DNA from: Saccharobesus litoralis
Lineage (GTDB): Bacteria; Pseudomonadota; Gammaproteobacteria; Enterobacterales; Alteromonadaceae
NCBI RefSeq assembly: GCF_003063625.1
Contig: NZ_CP026604.1
Coordinates: 5,124,065-5,188,064, forward strand
Length of the DNA: 64,000 nt
Direction: 5' to 3'
Shown here piece after piece: positions 17,346 through 29,666 of the stretch (positions within the stretch are counted from its first letter, which is position 1; each line of letters starts with the position of its first letter). A program made the translations under genes and the position numbers. Below the pieces are notes generated by a model, which was not told the DNA's origin, made no database searches, and was given only the letters and a program-made list of their open reading frames with translations.

Positions 17346-19553
17346 ATGACCACAGAGCTACAACAACTTCATCAGCAACTCAAACTCTGTGGTTTTCGTT
17401 TGCCGTTATTAGTGACAGGCGAAGAAACTCAAGTCAATCAATTAGCAAACGAACTGTTAATCTCTATCCAAACACATCAAAATCTAAATAGCATACTCGC
17501 CGTCAACAGCCTGACAAGCTTTACCCCACAAGCTAACACAACTCGGATCAGCAGTAACAAGTTTCGTCATTATTTAGGGCATGAATTTGATTGTGTGCTA
17601 ATCAATGGCTGGCAAGGCTTTCATGTTGATGCGTTTGCGGCATTATCCGGTACCGTTAAAGCGGGTGGGTTATTTATTTTGTTGATGCCAGAATTAGTAA
17701 GTACATCAGAAAGCGAATTATCTGCTCATAAAAAAGGCTGGGATAGTTTTGCCGACCCCGATAGGCAACGATTTTTACAATGGGGCGTAAATAGCCAAGA
17801 TTTTAAATCAAACTTTCTAACATTTGCGCAAAAGTATCTTTTACAAAGCTTTATCCAAATTATTAGCCAAACTACACCTATACTCGGCAATAATCATCAA
17901 CAACAAGTGTCTATACCCGAACGATTCAAGCTTGGTATACCAAGTCTGAAAAGCAATTTTCAATTACCTGGATCTATCACTGCCGACCAGCAAAATATTA
18001 TAGAACAAATACACGATAGCATTGCCCAAGATACAGGGAACAATCAACAGCACTTTATTATTGCAGCCAATCGCGGGCGCGGTAAATCAGCGACTTTAGG
18101 CATGCTAGCTGCGCAACTAGTGCGTAAATGTAAAAGTCACAAGCCGCTAACCGTTGGAGTGACCGCACCACGTATGGATTGCGCTAACCAAATCCAAACT
18201 TGGTTTCAGCAAAAGCACCCTAGTGAACACGAACTATCCTTTTATGCCCTTGATGTTTTAGCGATTAACAAACCACAACTCGATGTACTTTTGGTAGATG
18301 AAGCCGCTGCAATACCTGTTGAGTTATTACAACAATTAACTCGTCAATATAAACACGTGGTTTTCGCGACGACTGAGCATGGATACGAAGGTTGTGGCAG
18401 GGGCTTCACAATACGTTTCAAAAAATGGCTTGCTAGACATTTTACGCAACAAAGTTTCAGGCTTATCAATCCGATCCGCTGGTCGCCAAACGACCCACTT
18501 GAAGAATGCGTAAATCAATTACTGTTATTAGATGCTGAACCAGCGCCTTCATTAAAAGCGCTTTCCATGAGTGCTAACTCAATCACCACTGCGTGGTTTA
18601 GCCAACAAGATATGTTGCAACAAACTGACTTGTTACGCCAAGCCTTCGGATTATTAGTGCAAGCTCATTACCGCACAACACCGTCAGATTTACGCTATAT
18701 GCTGGATTGCCCAACCATGCGTACCGTATTAATGAAATCGGGTAACCAAGTAGTAGGTGTGGCTTTAATATCGTTAGAAGGTGATTTACCTAGCGATTTA
18801 GCCCAGCAAGTCGCTAGAGGGCAGCGGCGACCTAATGGCCATTTATTTGCGCAAACCATAGCCGCACAAACCGGTTTTTATGAATTTGCGACATTAAAAG
18901 GCTGGCGCATTGTCCGTATCGCCATTCACCCCGACATGCAACATCGTGGTTTAGGCAGCCAGCTATTGGCATTTATTGACACCGCCTGCCAACAAGAAAA
19001 ACAAGATTACCTATCAACCAGTTTTGGTCTAACGCTACCTTTACTTAAGTTTTGGCAAAAAAATCAATTCTCGTTGGTGCGCTTAGGGCAAACACCTGAA
19101 GCCAGTACTGGCGAGTATTCTGCCGCAATGCTGCGTTGTATTAGTGTTACCAGTGACAATTACATTGCCGAATTACGGCCTATTCAATTGCTTGATGTGC
19201 AACAACAACTCACTCATCGTTACGTTAATCTAAGCCTCGAGCTCAAAACCGCCCTAGGCAAAATACTGGCAAATAGCGCAAAAATGACAATGACGACGAG
19301 CAGAGCAAGCCAATTAGCCGAAAACTTTGCCCAATATCATGCGACACTCGCCAGTTGCCGATTAGCCATCGTTAAATTAATTAATGACCAACAATGTCAA
19401 CAACACTTTCCCTTATTAACGTTAGCCACCGACCCAACCATTGACCATGATCAGTTAATCTTGCAATTTAGGCTCAGCGGCAAAAAACAGCTCATCCGAA
19501 AATTGCGCAGTCTCACTGGGGAACTATTAAATCAAATTCGACCTAAAAATTAG
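17346..19553 (+). CDS. tmcA: tRNA(Met) cytidine acetyltransferase
   Basis: TmcA makes N4-acetylcytidine at the wobble base of elongator tRNA-Met using ATP and acetyl-CoA. The 735-aa product has the N-terminal domain, an RNA-helicase-like ATPase module with Walker A NRGRGKSAT near residues 242-250 and Walker B LLVDEAAAIPV near 320, and then a GNAT acetyltransferase domain (VRIAIHPDMQHRGLGSQLL). The C-terminal tRNA-binding tail follows. Length fits the family. It is a single gene. Confidence 0.96.
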   Translation: MTTELQQLHQQLKLCGFRLPLLVTGEETQVNQLANELLISIQTHQNLNSILAVNSLTSFTPQANTTRISSNKFRHYLGHEFDCVLINGWQGFHVDAFAALSGTVKAGGLFILLMPELVSTSESELSAHKKGWDSFADPDRQRFLQWGVNSQDFKSNFLTFAQKYLLQSFIQIISQTTPILGNNHQQQVSIPERFKLGIPSLKSNFQLPGSITADQQNIIEQIHDSIAQDTGNNQQHFIIAANRGRGKSATLGMLAAQLVRKCKSHKPLTVGVTAPRMDCANQIQTWFQQKHPSEHELSFYALDVLAINKPQLDVLLVDEAAAIPVELLQQLTRQYKHVVFATTEHGYEGCGRGFTIRFKKWLARHFTQQSFRLINPIRWSPNDPLEECVNQLLLLDAEPAPSLKALSMSANSITTAWFSQQDMLQQTDLLRQAFGLLVQAHYRTTPSDLRYMLDCPTMRTVLMKSGNQVVGVALISLEGDLPSDLAQQVARGQRRPNGHLFAQTIAAQTGFYEFATLKGWRIVRIAIHPDMQHRGLGSQLLAFIDTACQQEKQDYLSTSFGLTLPLLKFWQKNQFSLVRLGQTPEASTGEYSAAMLRCISVTSDNYIAELRPIQLLDVQQQLTHRYVNLSLELKTALGKILANSAKMTMTTSRASQLAENFAQYHATLASCRLAIVKLINDQQCQQHFPLLTLATDPTIDHDQLILQFRLSGKKQLIRKLRSLTGELLNQIRPKN

Positions 19554-19754
19554 CCCCACTGCCGACAAGTATTAATTTGTAAAACTTAAGGTAAAATTAA
19601 CCTTTGTAAACTGCCTTATACCCCAACAATGACCCTTTATCTTTCTTTAGGTCATAGTCTATCGCAAAAAATAACCAACATTTGCCTGAATTTGTGGTAT
19701 AAAGTGCGCCCTTTTTTCAGCAATCAAGATCCGAGTTAAGTTTCAGGAGATTAA

Positions 19755-20684
19755 ATGCCTACAGCAATGCCTGACATCGCGAATTCAGCAACGGCTCAAA
19801 CCGAGGGTACGTTAGACTGGGTTGGCATGAGTGAAATTGAAGTGCCTATCATGGTAGCAGCCAAAAATGAAGCTGAGCGCCCTGTTAGTGCACGAGTCGA
19901 AGCCTTCGTCAATTTAAACGAAGCTAAGGCTAAAGGCATTCATATGTCTCGCTTGTACTTATTACTCGATAAGCTTTCTACCGAAGACACGTTAAATCTG
20001 CAAAATTTAACAACATTATTGCAGCACTTTATCGAAAGTCATCAAGAGTTAAGCGACCGTGCCTTTATCAAATTTAATTTTGATTATCATATGCGTCGCA
20101 AGTCACTCATTAGTGGCAAACAAGGTTGGAAAGCTTACCCAGTTGAAATAGTGGGAGTGTATCTCGACGGACATATCGAGACCGAACTGAAAATCGATGT
20201 ACCTTACTCTTCAACATGCCCTTGCTCAGCTGCGCTTGCCCGCCAGTTAATTCAACAAGCATTTGAAGATAAATACGGTCACGAAGATACAGTAAACAAA
20301 GCTGATGTGCATGAATGGTTAGGTACCACCGAAGGTATTGTTGCCACGCCACATAGCCAACGCTCTATTGCTGAAGTCAAGGTAAAACTCAGCAAAGAAG
20401 TCGAAGACTTCCCGATCACTGACTTAGTAGACGCTATTGAATCAGCCTTGAGCACACCTGTTCAAGCGGCGGTAAAACGCGCCGACGAACAAGAGTTTGC
20501 TCGCTTAAACGGCCAAAATTTAATGTTCTGCGAAGATGCCGGACGACGTTTAACTCATGCGTTAAACCTTGTACCTGGCTATAGCGATTTTTGGGTAAGA
20601 GTGAATCATTACGAATCACTACACGCCCATGACGCAGTCAGCATCAATACAAAAGGAGTGAAGGACGGCTACTTACCTTACTAA
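19755..20684 (+). CDS. folE2: GTP cyclohydrolase FolE2 (type IB)
   Basis: FolE2 converts GTP to dihydroneopterin triphosphate, the first step of folate synthesis, and unlike FolE can work with metals other than zinc. The 309-aa product opens [12 protein letters not shown] and has the T-fold segments [12 protein letters not shown] and [15 protein letters not shown] with the metal-binding cysteine. It also has [18 protein letters not shown] and the C-terminal [15 protein letters not shown] precedes the ATG by 6 nt. FolE2 is often under Zur, but I found no Zur palindrome upstream here, unlike at the MerC-like gene. Confidence 0.95.
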   Translation: MPTAMPDIANSATAQTEGTLDWVGMSEIEVPIMVAAKNEAERPVSARVEAFVNLNEAKAKGIHMSRLYLLLDKLSTEDTLNLQNLTTLLQHFIESHQELSDRAFIKFNFDYHMRRKSLISGKQGWKAYPVEIVGVYLDGHIETELKIDVPYSSTCPCSAALARQLIQQAFEDKYGHEDTVNKADVHEWLGTTEGIVATPHSQRSIAEVKVKLSKEVEDFPITDLVDAIESALSTPVQAAVKRADEQEFARLNGQNLMFCEDAGRRLTHALNLVPGYSDFWVRVNHYESLHAHDAVSINTKGVKDGYLPY

Positions 20685-20905
20685 GGCAAGTAAAAACCCT
20701 TGAAACCATACCTAAACTAGATAAATTACAGATATATTTATTCAACAAACAGGAATAAATATTCAATAAGAGCCAGATTAAACTTTGATATAGCGATTTA
20801 TTTTAAATTTTATTAATTTTTCAATACTGGCAATTTAACTAATTTTATCTACACTTTAATCCTTATTTCGCCGCAGTTAAGCGATTTTTGGAAATATAAG
20901 CCTAA
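20685..20905. other. AT-rich gap before gltB without a gene
   Basis: No open frame, repeat or RNA structure stands out between the folE2 stop and the hairpin/promoter of gltBD. Confidence 0.4.
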
Positions 20906-20956
20906 CCACAGGGTATACCCCTGTGGATTGACGTGTTTAGAATAAAAAGTTATTGT
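20906..20956 (+). promoter_or_regulatory. Hairpin and sigma-70 type promoter of gltBD
   Basis: A perfect 8-bp stem CCACAGGG / CCCTGTGG (20906-20913 and 20919-20926) is followed at once by TTGACG (20928-20933), a 17-nt spacer and TATTGT (20951-20956). The palindrome abutting the -35 could be an operator or an upstream terminator. The gltB ATG lies about 120 nt downstream. Confidence 0.55.
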
Positions 20957-21077
20957 ACTAGGTTCTCTACACAGAATTTTTGAATAAAAATTACGATACG
21001 ACTTGCTTTGATCACATGGCTGAGCCATCTCAATAGCCTTAAAGCTTTATTGAAAGTCGTAATATCGGAGGTTTTTG

Positions 21078-24000
21078 ATGAAACTATATGACGCTAGCCA
21101 GTCCAAAGACAACTGTGGCTTTGGCCTGATCGCCCATATGGACGGCGAAGCCAGCCATAAGTTGGTAAGCACTGCAATCAGTGCGCTTGATAGAATGAAA
21201 CACCGTGGTGGTATTGCTGCCGATGGTGTGACAGGTGACGGTTGTGGCCTTCTAATGCAGAAGCCCGATTCTTTCTTCCGCACTGTAGCTGAAGAAAACA
21301 ATTGGTCACTGGCCGATAACTATGGTGTTGGTACCGTTTTCTTAAACAATGACGAAGATAAAGCAGCATTTGCCCGCAACGTTATTGAAGAAGAATTAGA
21401 AAAAGAAACCTTAACAATTGTCGGCTGGCGTACTGTGCCAACCGTAAAAAGCGTATTAGGTGAAATTGCAACGGCTTCAGTTCCAACTATTGAACAAGTT
21501 TTTGTCAACGCGCCGCAAGGCTGGAAAGACATCGATTTAGAACGTCGTTTATATATTGCACGTCGCCGTGCAGAAAAACGTATTGAAAACGATGATACTT
21601 TCTACATTGCTTCTTTATCTTGCTTAGTCACGATTTTCAAAGGCTTAGTCATGCCGGCTGACTTGCCGCGTTTCTACACAGACCTTGCTGACTTACGCTT
21701 AAAATCAAGCATTTGTGTATTCCACCAGCGTTTCTCAACGAATACCTTACCACAATGGAAATTGGCTCAGCCGTTCCGTTTCTTAGCGCATAATGGTGAA
21801 ATCAATACCATTAAAGGTAACCGTCAATGGGCTGATGCACGTATCGCTAAATTCGCAACGCCATTGTTACCTGATTTAGAATCAGCTGCGCCATTCGTTA
21901 ACAAAGTTGGCTCAGATTCATCATCACTAGATAACATGCTTGAATTGTTACTAGCGGGTGGTATGGATCTGTTCCGTGCGATGCGCTTATTAGTGCCACC
22001 AGCATGGCAGCAGCATCCTGAAATGCCAGACGAATTAAAGGCATTCTACGAATTTAACTCTATGCATATGGAACCATGGGACGGCCCAGCAGGTATCGTT
22101 TTAACTAATGGTCGCCATGTAGCATGTAACCTAGACCGTAACGGTCTGCGTCCTGCACGTTATGTTATTACTTCTAACCGCTTCATTACCCTTGCTTCTG
22201 AAATCGGTATTTGGGATTACACACCGGATGAAGTAGTCGAAAAAGGCCGTGTAGGCCCTGGTGAAATGTTAGCCGTTGATACTAAAACGGGTCAATTATT
22301 CAATTCATCAGCCATTGATAATCAATTAAAAGATCGCCACCCGTACCGTGAATGGTTAGATAACAATGTAAATTATGTAACGCCTTTCGAAAAATTCGAC
22401 GGTAATGTTGCAGGTGAGCGTGTATTAGATAACGACGAATTAGCGGTTTATCACAAGCTATTTAACTATAGCTACGAAGAGATGGACCAAGTAATCAAAG
22501 TTCTTGCAAAAGACGGGCAAGAAGCGGTTGGCTCTATGGGTGATGATACCCCTATGGCTGTGCTTTCTTCACAAAACCGTACTTTGTACGATTACTTCCG
22601 TCAGATGTTCGCACAGGTTACTAACCCACCAATCGATCCATTACGTGAAGCACACGTAATGTCACTGCAAACCTGTATCGGCCGCGAGAAAAACGTTTTT
22701 GGTGAAACCACCAATCATGCGGGTCGTATCTTGTTTGAATCACCAGTACTGATGAGTACTGACATGCAGCAATTGGTTGAGTTTGATAGTGAAAAATACC
22801 CTGTTGAAACCATCAACTTAAACTACTCACCAGAAGAAGGCTTAGAAGCCGCAGTTAAGCGCATTGTCGCAGAATCTGTTGCAGCTGTAGAAGCAACCAA
22901 TGGTGAAGATAGCGTTATTTTAGTTTTATCAGATCGTAAGATTGAAAAAGGCTTATTGCCAATTCCTGCGCCAATGGCGGTAGGTGCTGTGCAACTAGCC
23001 CTAGTTGAAAAAGGCTTACGTTGTGACTCTAACCTAGTTGTTGAAACTGGTTCAGCACGTGATCCACATCACTTCGCGGTTCTTATCGGCTTAGGTGCGA
23101 CAGCGGTTTACCCATACATTGCTTTTGAAACGATCGAACAGTTATTAGATAGCGGCAGCCTAGAGATTGAACCACGTCAAGCGATGATCAATTACCGTAA
23201 AGGTATTGATAAAGGTCTTTATAAGATCATGTCTAAGATGGGTATCTCAACTATTGCGTCTTACCGTTGTTCACAATTATTTGAAGCTATCGGTATCAAT
23301 AACGATGTAATGGAACTGTGCTTTAAAGGGGTGACAAGCCGCTTACAAGGTGCAACCTTCTCTGATTTCCAACAAGATGCGGTTAACTTAGACCGTGTTG
23401 CTTGGTTAAAACGTAAGAAAATCACTCACGGTGGTTTATTAAAATACGTTCACGGCGAAGAATATCACGCCTTTAACCCAGATGTAGTTAAGACATTACA
23501 AACAGCTGTAATGTCAGGTAAATATTCAGATTACCAAAAGTTCTCATCAACGGTTAATGAGCGCCCTGTTGCAGCGCTACGCGATTTATTAGAATTCACT
23601 AGCGACAAAGAAGCCATCTCGATTGATGACGTTGAACCAGCTGAAAACTTCTACAAGCGTTTTGATACAGCAGCGATGTCAATTGGTGCTTTAAGCCCAG
23701 AAGCGCACGAAGCACTAGCTATTGCCATGAACACCTTGGGCGGTAACTCAAACTCAGGTGAAGGTGGTGAAGATATTAAGCGTTACGGTACGCTTAAAAA
23801 CTCGAACATCAAGCAAGTTGCTTCAGGCCGTTTCGGTGTAACGCCACACTACTTAACCAACGCTAAGATCATTCAGATCAAAGTAGCGCAAGGTGCTAAG
23901 CCAGGTGAAGGTGGTCAGTTACCAGGTGATAAAGTTAACCCTTATATCGCGACATTACGTTTCGCGGTTCCAGGTGTAACCCTTATTTCACCACCACCGC

Positions 24001-25553
24001 ATCACGATATTTATTCAATCGAAGATTTAGCTCAGCTAATTTTCGATCTTAAGCAAGTTAACCCAGAAGCACTCATCTCAGTTAAATTAGTATCTGAGCC
24101 GGGTGTTGGTACTATCGCCACTGGTGTTGCTAAAGCTTATGCAGACTTAATTACCGTTTCTGGTTACGACGGCGGTACAGCTGCATCACCATTAACTTCA
24201 GTTAAATATGCAGGTTCTCCTTGGGAATTAGGTGTTGCAGAAACTCAACAAGCCCTAGTTGAAAACAACCTTCGTCACAAAATTCGTTTGCAAACGGATG
24301 GTGGCTTGAAGACAGGTTTAGACGTTGTTAAAGCCGGTATTTTAGGTGCTGAAAGTTTTGGCTTTGGTACTGGCCCTATGGTTGCATTAGGTTGTAAATT
24401 CTTACGTATTTGTCACTTAAACAACTGTGCGACAGGTGTTGCAACTCAGGACGAGAATTTACGTTCCAAGCACTATATTGGTTTACCTGAAATGGTAATC
24501 AACTACTTCAAGTTTATCGCGCAAGAAGTTCGTGAAATCATGGCTTCTTTAGGTATCGCGAAATTTGAAGACTTAATTGGTCGTACTGATTTACTAGAAG
24601 CGATGGACGGTTTTACTGCAAAACAATGTAAATTGGATTTATCACCAATTCTTGCAGAAGCCGTACCGACAGAAGCGACGAATCGTTTCTGTACTGAAGG
24701 TAAAAACGAACCGTTTGACCAAGCTGTATTGAACAAAAAAATTGTTGCCGATGCGGCTGATGCAATCGAAAATGCTACAGGTGGTGAATTCAACTACACA
24801 ATCTGTAACTTAGATCGTTCAGTGGGTGCTACAGCATCAGGTAAGATTGCATACAAATACGGTAACGGTGGCTTACAGCACAACCCAATTACTATTAACT
24901 TTACCGGTACGGCAGGTCAAAGCTTTGGTGTTTGGAATGCTGGCGGCTTGAACCTTATCCTAACGGGTGATGCTAACGACTATGTAGGTAAAGGCATGGC
25001 TGGCGGTAAGCTAGTTATCAAATTACCTAAAGGTGTTGATTACAAGTCAAACGAAAGCTCTATCGCAGGTAATACCTGTCTGTACGGTGCAACCGGCGGT
25101 AAATTATTCGCTGCAGGCCGTGTTGGTGAGCGCTTCGGTGTACGTAACTCAGGTGTTATCACTGTTGTTGAAGGTACAGGCGATAACGCTTGTGAATACA
25201 TGACTGGTGGTATCGTTTGTGTACTTGGTTCAACTGGAGTTAACTTCGGTGCCGGTATGACAGGTGGTTTTGCTTACGTATTAGACGAAGACAACACATT
25301 TGACAGCAAGTTAAACAAACAGCTAGTTGAAACAGTTGATTTCGCCGACAAAGCAATTTTAGTTGAGCACTTACGTGGCTTAATTAACCAACACTATGAA
25401 GAAACGGGCAGTACTCATGCTCATAACATTCTAACTAACTTCGACAACTACTTGCCTAAGTTCAAGCTAGTTAAGCCTAAAACAAGCGATGTTAAGAGCT
25501 TATTAGGCCATATCAGCCGCTCTTCGGCTGAGCTCAGAGTTGAAGTACAGTAG
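21078..25553 (+). CDS. gltB: Glutamate synthase large subunit
   Basis: GltB with GltD makes two glutamates from glutamine and 2-oxoglutarate. I start at the ATG at 21078 (CGGAGG 10 nt upstream) rather than the TTG at 21075. The N-terminal glutaminase nucleophile is Cys13 ([12 protein letters not shown]), exposed after removal of a 12-residue propeptide. The FMN/2-oxoglutarate synthase domain follows ([28 protein letters not shown]), with the 3Fe-4S ligands in [15 protein letters not shown] and a C-terminal GXGXG beta-helix ([13 protein letters not shown]). At 1491 aa it has full length. It forms an operon with gltD, 9 nt downstream. Confidence 0.98.
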   Translation: MKLYDASQSKDNCGFGLIAHMDGEASHKLVSTAISALDRMKHRGGIAADGVTGDGCGLLMQKPDSFFRTVAEENNWSLADNYGVGTVFLNNDEDKAAFARNVIEEELEKETLTIVGWRTVPTVKSVLGEIATASVPTIEQVFVNAPQGWKDIDLERRLYIARRRAEKRIENDDTFYIASLSCLVTIFKGLVMPADLPRFYTDLADLRLKSSICVFHQRFSTNTLPQWKLAQPFRFLAHNGEINTIKGNRQWADARIAKFATPLLPDLESAAPFVNKVGSDSSSLDNMLELLLAGGMDLFRAMRLLVPPAWQQHPEMPDELKAFYEFNSMHMEPWDGPAGIVLTNGRHVACNLDRNGLRPARYVITSNRFITLASEIGIWDYTPDEVVEKGRVGPGEMLAVDTKTGQLFNSSAIDNQLKDRHPYREWLDNNVNYVTPFEKFDGNVAGERVLDNDELAVYHKLFNYSYEEMDQVIKVLAKDGQEAVGSMGDDTPMAVLSSQNRTLYDYFRQMFAQVTNPPIDPLREAHVMSLQTCIGREKNVFGETTNHAGRILFESPVLMSTDMQQLVEFDSEKYPVETINLNYSPEEGLEAAVKRIVAESVAAVEATNGEDSVILVLSDRKIEKGLLPIPAPMAVGAVQLALVEKGLRCDSNLVVETGSARDPHHFAVLIGLGATAVYPYIAFETIEQLLDSGSLEIEPRQAMINYRKGIDKGLYKIMSKMGISTIASYRCSQLFEAIGINNDVMELCFKGVTSRLQGATFSDFQQDAVNLDRVAWLKRKKITHGGLLKYVHGEEYHAFNPDVVKTLQTAVMSGKYSDYQKFSSTVNERPVAALRDLLEFTSDKEAISIDDVEPAENFYKRFDTAAMSIGALSPEAHEALAIAMNTLGGNSNSGEGGEDIKRYGTLKNSNIKQVASGRFGVTPHYLTNAKIIQIKVAQGAKPGEGGQLPGDKVNPYIATLRFAVPGVTLISPPPHHDIYSIEDLAQLIFDLKQVNPEALISVKLVSEPGVGTIATGVAKAYADLITVSGYDGGTAASPLTSVKYAGSPWELGVAETQQALVENNLRHKIRLQTDGGLKTGLDVVKAGILGAESFGFGTGPMVALGCKFLRICHLNNCATGVATQDENLRSKHYIGLPEMVINYFKFIAQEVREIMASLGIAKFEDLIGRTDLLEAMDGFTAKQCKLDLSPILAEAVPTEATNRFCTEGKNEPFDQAVLNKKIVADAADAIENATGGEFNYTICNLDRSVGATASGKIAYKYGNGGLQHNPITINFTGTAGQSFGVWNAGGLNLILTGDANDYVGKGMAGGKLVIKLPKGVDYKSNESSIAGNTCLYGATGGKLFAAGRVGERFGVRNSGVITVVEGTGDNACEYMTGGIVCVLGSTGVNFGAGMTGGFAYVLDEDNTFDSKLNKQLVETVDFADKAILVEHLRGLINQHYEETGSTHAHNILTNFDNYLPKFKLVKPKTSDVKSLLGHISRSSAELRVEVQ

Positions 25554-26978
<1,425 letters not shown>

Positions 26979-27002
26979 TCTTAAACTTCTAAATATTTAT
27001 TT

Positions 27003-27036
27003 AAAAACGCCAGCTAACTAGCTGGCGTTTTTGTTT
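27003..27036 (+). terminator. Intrinsic terminator of gltBD
   Basis: A perfect 13-bp stem AAAAACGCCAGCT / AGCTGGCGTTTTT (27003-27015 with 27020-27032) with an AACT loop is followed by GTTT. Confidence 0.92.
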
Positions 27037-27073
27037 ATGCTATTCACTATTTTGTCGTTAACTCACCATACAA

Positions 27074-27202
27074 TATAGTCAAAGCGATCTGGTTTTAGGG
27101 GAAGCCGTCAAGCTTCGAGACCCCATGAGCATATGCTCTACTATGTGATTGGGGCGAGTAAGCGCTGACAATGAACCATAAAGCCTGAGCGAGAAGACTA
27201 TA
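27074..27202 (+). repeat. MITE-like element, copy 2 (129 bp)
   Basis: This copy shares TATAGTCAAAGCGAT at the left end, the GGTTTTAGGGGAAG and ACCCCATGAGCATATGCT core and GAGCGAGAAGACTATA at the right end with the element at 17134. It lacks the 47-bp internal segment. It lies between the gltBD terminator and the LRR-kinase gene and could supply a promoter or a leader to the latter (inference). Confidence 0.75.
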
Positions 27203-27229
27203 AACTAAATTTTTCGTACTAGCTCCATT

Positions 27230-28483
27230 ATGCATACACTAGAAGATATCCGAGCAGGAAAGCACAGCCAAGAAAAACGCCTTAACATTAGCCAGGGCTT
27301 AACCGAATTTCCAATAGACATTATCGAATTTTGCCAACAGGTGGAAATTCTCGATATCGGCAACAATCAATTAACTGATTTACCCAATGAAATCAGCCAG
27401 CTAAAGAACCTAAAAGTACTATTCGCTTCTAACAATCAATTTAGCCATTTGCCAGAAGCTTTAGGTCAATGTGAAAAGTTAGAAATGGTTGGCTTTAAAT
27501 CGAACCAAATCAAAACCGTTTCAGCCGAATCCTTACCCCAACAATTACGCTGGTTAATATTAACTGATAATCAAATTGAAACTTTACCAGAAGAATTAGG
27601 CAATAGACCTAGGCTGCAAAAGTGCGCATTAGCCGGCAACAAGCTTAGCGAACTGCCTCAAAGCATGGCGAATAACCATAATCTGCAACTTTTGCGTGTC
27701 TCGGCTAATCAGCTAAAAGTATTCCCTAAACAGTTACTAAAATTACCTAAACTGGCATGGCTCGCATTTGCTGGCAATCCGTTTTGCCAAGCCTATGATC
27801 TACAATCTGATTTACCTATTTATCAAAAACAGCAATTCGAGTTCGATAAAGTACTTGGTATGGGTGCATCAGGGATTATCTCACTCGCCCACCCTATCGA
27901 TATTGCAGAGTTACCACAGCAAGTGGCGATCAAAGTATTTAAAGGTGACGTTACCAGTGATGGTTACCCCGCAGATGAACTCAGTGCCTGCTTGCATGTG
28001 GGTGAACATAGAAACCTCGTTAAATTTATTGGTCGCATTGAACAAGATGACTGTTCTGCCGTTGTAATGGAATTGATCCCTGATAACTTTCATAACCTAG
28101 GCTTACCGCCAAGTTTGGCATCTTGTACCCGCGATACCTTTGCCGACAGCCAAAGTTTATCAATCAAAGCTATCGAAGATATCTGTAGTCAAATGGCTAA
28201 TATGACGCAATATCTTGCCCAGCATCATATGCAACATGGTGATCTGTATGCGCACAACGTACTGATTGACGCTGATAACCACGCTTTATTTGGCGACTTT
28301 GGTGCCGCATCCCACTATGAATATTTATCTGAAGATATTCAGCAACAGTTACAAAAAATTGAAGGCCGAGCATTAGGTTATTTTATTGAAGACTTACTAT
28401 CGATTTGCGTAGCAGAAGATAAAAATACCGAGCTTTATCAGCATTGGTATCAAGAAGCTCAGCGTTTGATTAACTGTATTTAA
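27230..28483 (+). CDS. Leucine-rich-repeat / protein kinase fusion
   Basis: The 417-aa product fuses about seven leucine-rich repeats (residues about 18-190, LDIGNNQLTDLPNEISQL style) to a eukaryotic-type kinase domain (about 205-400). The glycine loop is LGMGASGIISLA and the ATP lysine lies in VAIKVFKG. The catalytic loop is HGDLYAHN with D338 (Gly instead of Arg before it), and DFG is at D356 (FGDFGAAS). The active-site set is complete, so it is probably catalytic. No membrane segment. Substrate unknown. The gene is single, downstream of a MITE-like element. Confidence 0.88.
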   Translation: MHTLEDIRAGKHSQEKRLNISQGLTEFPIDIIEFCQQVEILDIGNNQLTDLPNEISQLKNLKVLFASNNQFSHLPEALGQCEKLEMVGFKSNQIKTVSAESLPQQLRWLILTDNQIETLPEELGNRPRLQKCALAGNKLSELPQSMANNHNLQLLRVSANQLKVFPKQLLKLPKLAWLAFAGNPFCQAYDLQSDLPIYQKQQFEFDKVLGMGASGIISLAHPIDIAELPQQVAIKVFKGDVTSDGYPADELSACLHVGEHRNLVKFIGRIEQDDCSAVVMELIPDNFHNLGLPPSLASCTRDTFADSQSLSIKAIEDICSQMANMTQYLAQHHMQHGDLYAHNVLIDADNHALFGDFGAASHYEYLSEDIQQQLQKIEGRALGYFIEDLLSICVAEDKNTELYQHWYQEAQRLINCI

Positions 28484-28524
28484 TTCAAAGACATCGGACA
28501 AGGTGCGACTCGTTGCACTCGGTG

Positions 28525-28557
28525 CACCCTACTTAAATTGAATTTTTGCGTAGGGTG
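28525..28557. repeat. Short inverted repeat CACCCTAC / GTAGGGTG
   Basis: A perfect 8-bp inverted repeat with a 17-nt loop lies between the LRR-kinase gene and the convergent DUF72 gene, in a GC-richer patch. GTAGGG also occurs beside the hairpin at 10-28. It could be a dispersed palindrome or a weak terminator. Confidence 0.4.
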
Positions 28558-28597
28558 GCCGGCGTCGTACGACTCCCACCACTCACAAACCATCAAA

Positions 28598-29503
28598 TCA
28601 GAATAAACTGGGCTGATTATCAACCAAGCCTTGATCACCTTGATTTGGCCAAGCCTTGTCTTGATATGGCCGATAACCTAGGTATTCAGTTAACATGTCT
28701 AACCACAATTCAACCAAATCATGAATACTGGCGTTATCAGCGGTGTGGACAAATAAATAAGGTTGTTTACCTTCATCCAACCAAGCTTTCATCGGCTTTA
28801 ACCAATTTTGAATAAAAGGTCGGTTGTTTTCTAAATCCATTGTGCCAACATAACGCACCGTCGGGTTATTGCCTGTCGACAATAAATGCACCGGCAACTT
28901 AGGCTTTTTACTTTGCGCATCTTGTATGGCCTCATGGTTGTCTGCACCCGGCACTGCCACTTCACTATGTACTGGCCGCGTATCCATCATCACCCTATCA
29001 ACTTTGTGATCCATCAATAGTCGATTAAGACAACGTTCAGCTTCACCCTTAGCATAAAAATCAGGATGACGAACTTCGACAGCAAATGGCAAATCCCTTG
29101 AATAATCGTTTAGCCAAGCTTCAAGCAAGGTAAATTGTTTAAATGAAAAATAAGGCGGTAATTGCAGCCACAGTTTACCCAATTGCTCAGACTCAATGAT
29201 TGGCGCCATGACCTCAAGAAACGACTCAAACTCGGCTCGGCCTTGCTCTAAACCCAGTTTATGACTGACTAATTGCGGCACTTTAAAGCAAAAACGAAAA
29301 TCAGCAGGCACTGACGCTATCCAAGTTTTAACCGTGTCTTGACTAGGCAATGCGTAAAACGTGGTATTACCTTCTACCGCCGTATAGTAACGTGAGTAAT
29401 AATTAAGAAATTGCTTGGCTGGGGTTTTCGCTGGAAAAAACGAACCTTTCCAAGCTTGATGCCCCCACATAGGTGCGCCAATGAGTAATGTTGGCTTATG
29501 CAT
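28598..29503 (-). CDS. DUF72 (YecE-like) family protein
   Basis: The 301-aa product has the DUF72 TIM-barrel pattern: LIGAPMWGHQAWKGSFFPA, NYYSRYYTAVEGNTTFYALP, FRFCFKVPQLVSH, LPFAVEVRHPDFY and the late YLFVHTADNA. Biochemical function of the family is not established. The ATG is at the end of a TGCATTG stretch with no strong ribosome site. It converges with the LRR-kinase gene. Confidence 0.88.
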   Translation of the reverse strand: MHKPTLLIGAPMWGHQAWKGSFFPAKTPAKQFLNYYSRYYTAVEGNTTFYALPSQDTVKTWIASVPADFRFCFKVPQLVSHKLGLEQGRAEFESFLEVMAPIIESEQLGKLWLQLPPYFSFKQFTLLEAWLNDYSRDLPFAVEVRHPDFYAKGEAERCLNRLLMDHKVDRVMMDTRPVHSEVAVPGADNHEAIQDAQSKKPKLPVHLLSTGNNPTVRYVGTMDLENNRPFIQNWLKPMKAWLDEGKQPYLFVHTADNASIHDLVELWLDMLTEYLGYRPYQDKAWPNQGDQGLVDNQPSLF

Positions 29504-29666
29504 TGTAGTTGCGCATAGTTTTTTATGTATAGATAAGTGAAAATCAGAATAATTTTGTAAACATTTTAACCTAGAATTAACAGCTTTTATAATGTAAATT
29601 AGCGCGGTTAAATTTGCGCCAGCAAATTATGGAATTTAAGTCTAATAAGACAGGAATACGTCTCAT

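Noticed and set aside
19554..19754. Zur box before folE2
   Set aside because: FolE2 genes are frequent Zur targets, but the only inverted repeat here (AAGGT / ACCTT) does not resemble the Zur palindrome.
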